Positions 9,793 to 18,289 of a stretch of DNA of 18,574 nucleotides are shown here, piece by piece. The DNA lies in contig NW_020194563.1 of assembly GCF_002865645.1 (NCBI RefSeq), positions 1-18,574 on the forward strand, given 5' to 3'. The position numbers and the translations under genes were made by a program. This DNA is from Hyaloscypha bicolor E (Eukaryota > Ascomycota > Leotiomycetes > Helotiales > Hyaloscyphaceae). Within the stretch, counting starts at the first letter, position 1. Every line of letters begins with the position of its first letter. Below the pieces are notes generated by a model. The model worked only from the letters and a program-made list of their open reading frames with translations. It was not told the DNA's origin and searched no databases.

Positions 9793-9977
9793 AAGATTCA
9801 AGAATCTTATATATTGAAAATACTAAGCTAAAGAGAAGAAAGAAAGAGAGAGAGAAAAGAAAAGGGGATAAAAGGAGGGAAATACTAGCTAAAACTACTA
9901 AAACGCCGGCTAGCTAGGTGAAACTAGTTATATAATAGCTATACCTAGCTAGTACCTTTATAAGATTTAAAAATCTT
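9793..9977. repeat. ~185-bp unit bounded by related palindromes
   Basis: The left end, AAGATTCAAGAATCTT (9793-9808), and the right end, AAGATTTAAAAATCTT (9962-9977), are both perfect palindromes and differ only by one C/T and one G/A change. Between them lie a 39-nt all-purine run (9830-9868) and a hairpin: CTAGCTAGGT (9910-9919) pairs with ACCTAGCTAG (9943-9952) across a 23-nt loop. CpG-containing bases survive near 9904-9909. It may be a miniature inverted-repeat element or a fragment of an LTR; no target-site duplication was identified. Confidence 0.5.
9830..9883 (+). repeat. Purine-rich tract
   Basis: 39 purines without interruption from 9830 to 9868, then a single T and a further purine run to about 9883 (containing GGAGGGAAA). 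Such tracts lack CpA and TpG and so escape RIP. It could be a polypurine tract beside an LTR or a simple repeat; no adjacent coding sequence supports the first reading. Confidence 0.6.
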
Positions 9978-10597
9978 AACTAAAGACTTACTAATTAATT
10001 ATAATATTAATAGCTTTTATTTTAAATATAGATTTCTTACTAGATATTAACTTTATTATTTTATAAAAAATACCGAGTTAAAAAAAGACCTTATAGTTTT
10101 TTTTTCCCGAGAAAAATAATAAATAATAAATATATATATCTTATTTAAATAATATAATTATTATTAATAATATTCTTATAAATATTAATAAAAAGCTCAA
10201 ATAAGCCTTAATTTAAAAATACTCGAATAAGTAATAGCTATTTAATAACAAGTTTTATTATAAGATTTAATAATATTAGTAAAATTAAAACTTATATTTT
10301 AAAATATAATAATAAGCTTATTTATTTAATTATAAAATAACTTTAATATTATAATATATTTTTAATAACTTTTAATAATTTATTAAATATATTTAGGTAT
10401 TAAAAGAAAGAGAAATTAGAATTAATATACTAAAATAAGTAATATAAGATATAATAAAATAAGTTTATTATTAACTAATATACTTGAATTACTTATTATT
10501 AAAACAAAAGAGTTTATTTTATATATATTAAAGAAATCTGGTTTAAGCTTCTTTATTATAATAAATAATAATATAAATAATTAATTAAGTTATAATA
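9978..10597. other. AT-rich stretch with nothing recognised
   Basis: Extremely AT-rich, with many TAA/TAG in all frames and no motif, repeat or RNA gene that I can support. Confidence 0.5.
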
Positions 10598-11062
10598 AAG
10601 GCCTTAAAACTTATAGCTTTTGAATTATTAAAACAAGACACTTAAGTATTATATAACTAACTTAGAAATAAATAAATATTTTTTACTTTTAATTTAAAAG
10701 ATTATAAAGTAATTTAAAGTAAGTTATATATTCTTTATAATAGCTAATATAAGAGCATAATTTACTAAAGACAGGATATTAGAAACAGGTATAAAATAAA
10801 GCTAAGCCGGAATTACTTAGATAGAATAATACTAAAAGTCGAGATATTCTCTTTACTTTATTTTATAGCTTAATATTTTCTAATATATGAGATTCTTTAA
10901 ACTTTAAGCCTTTAACTATTATATTAATTCTACTATTATATAATACTAAGCTTACTTAACTCGGCCTATAGAAGTAATATAATACTACTAGTAAAGGACT
11001 TATATTTGTTCTTAGAAAGTAAATACAGAATACTACTTTTAATATTTAATAACCTTTTCAAA
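10598..11062 (+). pseudogene. Possible coding relic, unidentified
   Basis: Frame 2 from the AAG at 10598 reads as a mixed-composition peptide of about 155 residues, broken only by TAA/TAG. It contains segments such as 'ALKLIAFELLKQD' near the start, 'RNYLDRIILKVEIFS' around 10808-10852 and 'LVKDLYLFLESKYR' around 10987-11028. It has more balanced charge and hydrophobicity than the flanks. I do not recognise the family, and no start codon is evident. It could be a transposon-encoded protein, a duplicated host gene fragment hit by RIP, or a chance frame. Confidence 0.3.
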
Positions 11063-11080
11063 CTATAAAGAACTAGAGAG

Positions 11081-11262
11081 CTTAACTAGAAATATAATAT
11101 TCTCTATAATCTAGTTAATCTCGAAGCCTAACTCTTAACTAGAGCAGATAATATTTCCCTTCTAGTAATTAGTTCTTTACTAATATAAAAGAAGAAAGAT
11201 ATTATTTTCTATAACCCGATTAACCTTAGAGCCTAACCCTTAACTAGAGTAAATAATATTTC
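11081..11262 (+). repeat. Diverged direct repeats, ~105-bp (2 x ~52-bp) period
   Basis: A ~44-bp block at 11114-11157 recurs at 11219-11262 with a few transitions; both contain GCCTAAC, CTTAACTAGAG and ATAATATTTCC. The element CTTAACTAGA also occurs at 11081, 53 bp before its copy at 11134 and 158 bp before that at 11239, so the underlying period may be about 52 bp. It lies upstream of the gag of gypsy B. Confidence 0.65.
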
Positions 11263-11324
11263 CTTAATCCTAATAAGAGTAAAAGAACCGGTTTCTTTTC
11301 CTAGTATAAGAAAAATTAGTAGTA

Positions 11325-11440
11325 GTTTACTAATTTAAAATAAGAAAAAATAATAATTAGTTTTAATTTACTAACTTAAAACTAGATAAGATAATAATTA
11401 GTTATAGCTTACTAATATTAAATAAGAAAAACTTATTTAG
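11325..11440 (+). repeat. 41-bp tandem repeat, about 2.7 copies
   Basis: Units begin at 11325 (GTTTACTAAT), 11366 (ATTTACTAAC) and 11407 (GCTTACTAAT), exactly 41 bp apart. The first two share the tail TAATAATTAGTT. The third unit is partial and runs into the presumed gag start at 11452. The period is not a multiple of three, so these are more probably LTR or leader sequence than protein repeats. Confidence 0.7.
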
Positions 11441-11451
11441 TACTTATTTCT

Positions 11452-12900
11452 ATAGCTAATAATTTTTCTAAAGCTACTATAAATAGCCCGGGGCCAAGTA
11501 CTATTACTATAAATATATTAGATAAGAGACTCTAGTATAATAAAATAGAAGAGCCGGACTTTAATATTATAAACTCATATTATCGGGAAAACTATTATAA
11601 TATTATCCCGAAAGAAAATATTAAGAAATAGCTAACTAACTTGGAACTTAAAATTAGTATAAATACTTCGAAAATAGATAAGGCCTAATAAAGATTATTT
11701 ATATAAGATAACCCTATTAATAAATACTGCCTTATAGCTAATAAATAAGTGAAATATTACTAGAAATTCTATTTATATATTAACTAACTTACTAAGAAAG
11801 TTAATAAGCTAGAGATAATTACTAGTTAACTTTATATAAGAGAAAAACTAGTATAAAAAGAAATAATAAAATAGAGATCTAAGTAAGCAGATATTTAGAA
11901 ATATTATAGATTTCTATTAGAAGAATTATTTAAGGGCTAATACTAAGGCTTCCTTCTGCTTTTAGTCTATAATAATTAATTATAGCTTATTAGAATTAAG
12001 GATCTTGCCCTATTTATAAGTAAGAATAATTACTAGATTAATAATTAGATATTTAATATAAGAAATAAACTAATATAGAACTTCTCTAAATTTAATAATA
12101 AATTACTAAAAATTACTTATATAATATAACTAGTTACTAGAAATACCTATAACTTTATTTATTATTAACTAGAACCTGGATTAGTTAGATAGATCTTAAC
12201 TATTAAATAGATTTTTAAGATTCTCTAGTAAGCTTATAGTAAAAGTAAAGAAATAGAGTACTAAAAAGCAAAAAAGGCATACTAGTATCTAAAATAAAGA
12301 AATAAGCTATTTCCGGTATTCTGGGTAAAGTTTACTTATTTAATAATAAAACTAAAGAAGTTATTAGATAACTAATATAATAATTTAATAGATAAAATAA
12401 ATCTCGAGCTATTTGAGAGTTTAGGTAATAAGAAGTTTAATATTTCTAGAAACCTTATTAAGTAATATATAGAATAAGAGAATAGGCTTCTCTTAATTAA
12501 AAATTAGTAATTCCAGGAAGAATAACTAGTAGAAACTACTTGCTATTAAATACTATCTTGGGCTAGAAAGCCTACCAGAATCCAAAGAGCTATAGTAACC
12601 CTATATCTAATAAATTAACTTTAGTAGCGGGTATTCTTATAGCTAAAGAAAGTAGTTTATTAAGAATTTGAAAAAAGACTAGACTAGCTAGAGGGTTTTT
12701 ATTATTATAGCTATAGAAAGCCTAAATATATAAAAAGTATTTATTCTAACTTTAATAAGGTTATATTTATTAAAAAGAATTATTTAGAGAAAGCTAATAA
12801 TTCAGGGATAGATAATAAGAATACTAATTCCTATTTATTATCTAATAAGAAATATAATATTAATAAATCAGGAAAAGTTTAGCTCTAGATAAAAAAGTAG
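11452..12900 (+). pseudogene. gypsy B gag remnant with CCHC knuckle
   Basis: Gag would form the virus-like particle and bind the element RNA. The frame is continuous (frame 1). The proposed start is ATA-GCT at 11452, which would be ATG-GCT before RIP; this is inferred, not seen. The middle (about 11900-12420) has the capsid-like pattern of fungal gypsy gag, including 'LFPVFWVKFTYL' around 12309-12344. The zinc knuckle is identified by spacing C-x2-C-x4-H-x4-C at codons 12703, 12712, 12727 and 12742, around the preserved 'RKP' (12715-12723, expected CGKPGH context). All four ligands are now Tyr. After it comes a Lys/Asn-rich tail to about 12900. Confidence 0.72.
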
Positions 12901-14040
12901 CCTTTCTAGAATAAGAATTTTACTAAGAACCTATAGATCTTATTTAGCTAATTAGCAGGAACTAGTTCCTTATTAATTATTAAGTATATTAGAAAGGTAA
13001 AACTATAATTTTCTAGTACTTAATAAATACTAGAATAAATATATATATTTTAATTAACTAAAAGTATATTTGCCTTCTAATAAAAGTATTATAAATATTC
13101 TTATATAAACTTAAAATTCCTGTTTCCTTATAAGGTTTTAATAAATAACCTAGTAAAGCTATTTAATATCTAGTTATTATAGATCTAGCTATTAATTAGT
13201 ATTTCTAAACTTAATAATACCTACTTATTATTAATCTCGGCTTTTATAATATAATTCTAAGAAGGAAGTAGCTAGTAAAATATAATATTCTACCGGACTA
13301 TTAATAAAATTAACTCTATTAGCTAGAGAATTACAAGATAAATTAGCCGGACCTTATTTAGAAAATCTAATATTTTAATAAGAAATATTAAAAAAATAAC
13401 TACTTTAAAAATACTTTAACTAGAATTCTAAAAGAAACTAGTAAAACTAGGCTCGAGAAATAAAAGAATATATTTCTTATTTCTTTATAAGATCTTCTTA
13501 TAAGAAAAGCCGAATACTAAACAAGAAAGAAAGAGCTAGACCTTAATACTCTCGAAATAATTAAGTTACTAGACTATTTCTACTATTTTATTAAAGTAGC
13601 TACTTTCTAATTAAGTACTAAAGACCCTAGTAACTTGGTCGGATTAATAATTATTAATAAGATTAACTATATACTTGAGAAATAGAGTTATAAACTAAAG
13701 AAATATTTATTATTATTTATAGTAATTAGATAACTAATATTATAGCTTACCGGATACTATACTTAAACTAGTAACCTAATATATTTCCTAAATATAAACA
13801 AATTCAATATTTTTGGTAATATATTATTTTTTAATTCTAAAGAACTTTAAGAGCTCCGGGTATTTCTTCCTATATAACTATATAATATAGCTAGAGTATT
13901 TTCTAAGAAAGTAGTAAATAAGCTTCCCTAGTCTTAATTCTTTAATTATAAGCTCTGTTTTAATAGACTAGATCTCTTAATAAAAATAGTCTACTTTTAT
14001 AAAATAAGCTCTAGTAAACTTAAAAAAAATAAGAAAGTAT
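12901..14040 (+). pseudogene. gypsy B protease and pre-RT region, heavily degraded
   Basis: This lies between the gag knuckle and RT in the same frame (1), where an aspartic protease is expected. I cannot point to a clear DSGA-type active site, so the protease is inferred from position only. The end of the region leads directly into the RT entry block 'LIKNLKKGFIKLFEFPF' at about 14041-14091 (the L-x-K-G-F-I-x-x-S-x-S-P-F pattern). Confidence 0.5.
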
Positions 14041-15280
14041 CTTATTAAGAACCTAAAAAAGGGTTTTATTAAGCTATTCGAATTTCCTTTCTTATTACTA
14101 GTTTTATTTATTAAAAAGAAAAACGGCAGCCTATAATTTTATATTAATTATTAATAGCTAAATACTATAATAAAAAAGAATTATTATTTCCTGCTATTTA
14201 TTACTGAAACTCTTAACTAATTAACTAAATTATTAGTATTTACTAAATTAGATATTTAATATACTTTTAACTAAATTTATATAAAACTAGCTTCTATAGT
14301 ATAGGCAGCTTTTAGGACAAGATATGAATTCTTTAAACTAATAGTTCTATTATTTGGACTTTATAATAGTCTAGTAATTTTCTAATAATATATTAATACT
14401 ATTTTAATAAACTATTTAGACGACTTTTACTTGGCCTTATTAATAATATACTAATCTTTTCTAAGAATAAAAAGAAGTATTAATAATATATTAGAATAGT
14501 TTTATAGAAGCTCTAAAATATTAGATTATAAGTTAATATCTATAAATACGAATTTAAAGTCTCTAAGATAATATTCTTAGGATTTATTATCTTAGATTAA
14601 GATATATAAGTAAATCTTACTAAAACCTTTATTATCTAAAACTAGTACTAACCTATAATAAAAAAGAAAATATAGTTATTTTTGGGCTTCTATAACTTTT
14701 ATTATAGGTTTATTTAAGCCTATAGATATATTTCCCGTTCCCTAAACTATTTAACTAAAAAGAATATTTTACTAAAGTTTATACTTAATAAAACCTAGCT
14801 AGATATCTTTAATTAACTTAAAAATCTGCTTTTCTTTACCTCTATATTTCTCTATTTCAAATATAATAGAGAAACCCGCCTAGAAATTAATTATTTAAAC
14901 CTAGCTATTACGAGTATACTTTCTTAAAAAAGCTCAAAGAATAAATAATAATACCCGGTCTTATTCTATTTTAGAGCTTTTTAAGAAGCTAAAAGCTATT
15001 ATAAAGTTTATAATAAGGAATTTCTTACTATTATCTAAGGACTTCGGGAATAGTAAATAGAACTAATTAGCTTACCTAATTTTCTAATTATTACTAACTA
15101 TAAAGCTCTCGAGTATTTTAGTACTAAGAGGCTTTTAAATAAATAATAAATCTAATAGATAGGTTTCCTATTAGAATTATATTACTAGATTACTTATTAG
15201 CTAAATAAAAATAATATTATTACTAATATCTTATTCTAAAAAAACAAGCTTATACTAATCTAAAAGCAGGCTAAAGAAGC
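14041..15280 (+). pseudogene. gypsy B reverse transcriptase and RNase H remnant
   Basis: RT begins at about 14041. Seen in frame 1 are 'LFIKKKNGSLQFYINY' (14107-14154, expected VKKKDGSLRFCIDYR), 'FTKLDI' (14239-14256, catalytic Asp kept at 14251), 'AAFRTRYEFFKL' (from 14307) and 'FGLYNS' (about 14353-14370). At 14437 a one-base deletion moves the frame to 3 just before the catalytic pair, now Asn-Asn (14442, 14445). RNase H follows in frame 3: 'RLEIN' around 14877-14891 (expected LETDAS, the Asp now Asn at 14889), 'YKVYNKEFLTII' (15000-15035) and 'NYKALEYF' around 15099-15122. Domain order and spacing are normal for a chromovirus. Confidence 0.9.
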
Positions 15281-15419
15281 TAAAAGAACTAGATAAGTTA
15301 TTTTTTAGACCTAATTCTCGCTTCTATTAAAATAATAAATATGGCTTATATTTTTACTAAAATAAAAGAAATAAATAAGCTATTTATTATAGTCGAAGTT
15401 CTATAAGTTAATTAAATAG

Positions 15420-16450
15420 ATCTAGTTCTAAAGAATAAATATAGGAAAGCTCGAGAAAATACGAATCTATAGAAAATATTAAATAGTTATATACTTTATA
15501 ATAAAAGGCTTATTATATTAGATAAATATAATAATCTATAAACTAGGCTTCTATAATAAATCTATAATATAATAACTATTATATATCCCGGTTAAAATAA
15601 GACAAAAATCCTAGTTTAGAGACTTTACTAGTAGTTTATTCTCTCTATAGATATTAACTACTTTATAGTAAATTACTATAAATATTAAAGGTTTTATAAG
15701 CCAAGAAATAAAATACTAGGCCTATTATATCTATTACTAGTTCTCTTAAGAATATGAGACGATTTGTTTATAGACTTTTATATTTCTGGCTCTATAAATA
15801 AGAAATATAATAATATATTTATTATAATTATTTAATTATTTAAATAATATATAAGTCTATTAACTACTAAAAATACTATAGCCAGAACTACTACTGGCCT
15901 GTTTTATTACTATATCTAGTAATTTCGAGATTCTTTTCTTATTATTATAAGTAACTAAGAACTCTAGTTCATTTTAGACTTTATAAATAAACTATTAAGA
16001 TTAACTAAAACTAAGCTAAAGCTCTTAATTATAGAATATATTTAAACTAATAGATAAACAGAAATTATTAACTAGATTATTAATACCTGACTTTACTTTT
16101 TTATTAATTATTTTTAGGATAATTAGGCAGATTTATTTCTAGTACTTAATACTATAAGTACTACTTGCTTATATGAATTAACTGGCTTAATTCCCTTAAT
16201 AATTAACTACGGATATAAACTCAGGCTAAACTTTAACTAGATACTACTAATAATAGAGTTCAAAATACTAAAAAAGAAACTTAATTAGGAAAAAGTATAA
16301 TAATAGGCTAAAAAAATTAATACTACTATTAATTATACCTGAGAATATATAGTAATAGCTCAGGAGTATTAAGCTAAGTAAGCTAATAAGAAATAGCAAG
16401 AACTAGACTTTAGTTTAGGAAATATAATCTATATAATTAAAAAGATATAA
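15420..16450 (+). pseudogene. gypsy B integrase remnant
   Basis: Frame 2. The H2C2 ligands fall at codons 15563, 15584, 15674 and 15683; all four are now Tyr, in the context 'IYPSQNKT' and 'NYYKYQRF'. The catalytic core starts near 'QDDLFIDFYISGS' (the first catalytic Asp is intact at 15773). The second is Asn at 15953 within 'ISNQELQF' (expected SDRGPQF). The Glu is intact at 16061 within 'NRQTEIINQI' (expected DGQTER.NQ), with 35 residues between the last two, the DD35E spacing. 'NYFQDNQADLF' (from about 16107) matches the chromovirus integrase. It is clearly related to, but distinct from, the gypsy A integrase. Confidence 0.9.
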
Positions 16451-16639
16451 AAAACGAACTATTTATTTAATAAATTAGACTATTTCCTTATTAGACTATT
16501 TAAGATTAATAAAATAGTCGGCTATTTATATTAATTAGATCTTTTTCTATTATATAGAATTTGGCTAATTTTTTATATAAATAGACTTTATAAGAATTTT
16601 ATTAATTTACTATCTAGCTAGACTAATAAAGAGCCTGGT

Positions 16640-16820
16640 TCTACTAAAATTAATAATAAACTTAAATAGGAAGTCAAAAAGATTCTTTCTTTTAAGGTAT
16701 TTTATAATAAGCTTTATTATAAGATTAAATAGAAGAAATAAGATATAAATAATAAATAGTATCTTATATTAAATTTCAAGAACTTAGTACTTAAACTATA
16801 TAAATTTCACGAGTAAAACC
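16640..16820 (+). pseudogene. gypsy B C-terminal chromodomain remnant
   Basis: In chromoviruses this domain reads histone marks and directs insertion, usually to heterochromatin. Frame 2 shows the pattern W-E-V-x-K-I-L at 16667-16687, where the Trp is a TAG (TGG before RIP), then 'KLYYKIKWKK' with another TAG at the second aromatic position, and 'NFKNL' followed by 'YKFHE' to 16812. This is the typical W...YxVKWxGY...NFxxxxxLxxFH layout. Downstream 'NPSKAG' (the family has a similar Pro-rich tail) and 'SDNNKPQQQGFLTRE' run to about 16940. The polyprotein end is uncertain. Confidence 0.78.
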
Positions 16821-16990
16821 CTAGTAAAGCAGGATCTCTTATCTAACTAAATAAATAAATTTGATATACTAAAGAAAATAAGTTTAATAAAAACTATTCA
16901 GATAATAATAAACCTTAATAATAAGGCTTCTTAACTAGAGAAGAAAAAGAAAAACCTAGATATTTCCCGGGTTTTATCTAAACTCTAGTA

Positions 16991-17340
16991 TATTTCCTTT
17001 ATTTTATTATATTAGTACTTATTTTTTTCCCTAGAAATCTAAGCAAAATACCTTCTTTTATTATACTAGATTATACTTTACTATCTAGGCGAATTATAAA
17101 AAAAAAGTAAATTCTTAAAGCTAAGCCAAAAATAAATACTTACTTATATTAGTTTAAAATATTATTAAAAATTAAGGGAAATCTTCCTAATTACTTTAAT
17201 TTTTTATAACCTTAACTATTTATACTACTACTATTACCTTAATAGAACTATTAATAAAAACGAAATAAATAAGAAATTCTAGTAATATATTATTTATAGC
17301 CGGACTAAATAAGGCTACTTACTAGATCCTAGATAACTTA
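16991..17340. other. Unassigned region after the chromovirus
   Basis: The 3' LTR of element B is expected here. I found no match to the sequence upstream of its gag and no LTR ends. Frame 2 stays readable with TAA/TAG only for a while (to about 17150), but no domain is recognised. Confidence 0.45.
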
Positions 17341-18180
17341 AATAGTAGTAATAATATCTCAAGTTTAGTAGCTATTACTATTATTAATATAATTACTAGC
17401 TAAACTACTTTTATAAACAAAAATAGTAATTCTCTTACCTAAGAACAAGTTAATATATAAAATACGGCTCGTATTACTCTTAAGAATATACCTGAAATTA
17501 CTATAGAGAATATCTTAATAGAATATTCTAAGAATAATAAAATAGAGGTTTTAGTTACTAGTAATAATAAGTCTAATAATCTAATAGGCGGAATAAATAA
17601 TACTAATAAAACCTTCCTTATTAACCTTATAGAGCCAAATACTAAAAAAAAAAAAAAAAAATAAGGCTAGCTTATTTAAAAAGTATAAGGTATTAAATAA
17701 TAGTAAGAATTCTAATAATAAAAAAACTAAAAATAGAAAGACTTCTAGTAATAAAAAAAACTCTAACTATAATAAAGATAACTAAACTAGTATTAAGATA
17801 TTTATTATAACTAGAAAATATATAGTATTAAGTAATAATTATTATATAAAGTACTAGTCTAAAACTAAGAGCTAGTAAATAATCCTAAAAGCTAAATTAA
17901 AGAAATAATACTTTATAAATATTAATAAATTAGTATATAATATTATTTAGGAAGTCGGAAAATTTCTTAGAAGCTCTTATAAGACTAAAATCATATAGCT
18001 CAAGGCCCGGGAATTTAATAATAAAGTAGCTCAAGTAATTGCCCTTAATATATAAGTCTTTATTATAAAGAAATAATTTAAGAATATATATATTAAGCTC
18101 GAGAAAGCCTAGAAATTAATTAAGTAATATAAGAGAAAAACTATAATAAGACAAAAACCCATATAAAGTATACTAGAGTA
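17341..18180 (+). pseudogene. Charged-protein relic, unidentified (gag-like?)
   Basis: Frame 1 can be followed for about 280 residues, broken by TAA/TAG only. It begins with a Ser/Asn/Thr-rich stretch (17341-17440), continues through 'TQEQVNIQNTARITLKNI' (17434-17487, the Qs after T and I being TAA), a Lys-rich middle containing an 18-A run (17644-17661), and ends with a charged, probably helical part including 'LKARKFNNKVAQVIALN' around 18001-18050 and 'KLEKAQKLIKQYKRKT' around 18094-18141. A low-complexity N-terminus plus a helical C-terminus would suit a retrotransposon gag or a chromatin protein. I recognise no family and no start codon. Confidence 0.4.
17644..17661 (+). repeat. A18 homopolymer
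   Basis: Eighteen consecutive A inside the unidentified reading frame, where it would encode six lysines. It is a likely site of length change or sequencing error, so the frame on either side should be treated with care. Confidence 0.85.
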
Positions 18181-18289
18181 TAAAACGTAACTTAATAGTA
18201 AAATAATAAATTAAAAGTATAAATAATAAAGTATAAATAATATCTGAATCTCTTATTAAGGAATATTTATAAATTAATTAACTCAAAAA

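Larger units (their letters stand above)
11452..16990 (+). mobile_element. Ty3/gypsy chromovirus relic B, nearly full length
   Basis: A RIP-mutated element with gag, a degraded protease-position stretch, RT, RNase H, H2C2, integrase and chromodomain in order, which is the layout of fungal chromoviruses. The frame is 1 from gag through RT up to 14436, then 3 through RNase H (a one-base deletion next to the catalytic motif), then 2 from before 15560 through integrase and chromodomain. About 5.5 kb is the expected length for the internal part of such an element. Gag and pol share one frame, so it probably had a single polyprotein. Tandem repeats lie just upstream of gag, but no LTR pair was matched. 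A purine run (16937-16954) near the end could be a polypurine tract or simply coding sequence. Confidence 0.88.

Noticed and set aside
9830..9883. Purine tract as a Shine-Dalgarno or bacterial leader
   Set aside because: The window is fungal, there is no following reading frame, and purine tracts simply escape RIP.
11114..11262. Direct repeats as the two LTR ends of an element
   Set aside because: They are only 105 bp apart and part of a longer periodic series, so they are local tandem repeats.
16937..16954. Purine run AGAGAAGAAAAAGAAAAA as the polypurine tract of gypsy B
   Set aside because: It is also readable as the charged C-terminal tail of the polyprotein, and no LTR start could be placed after it.
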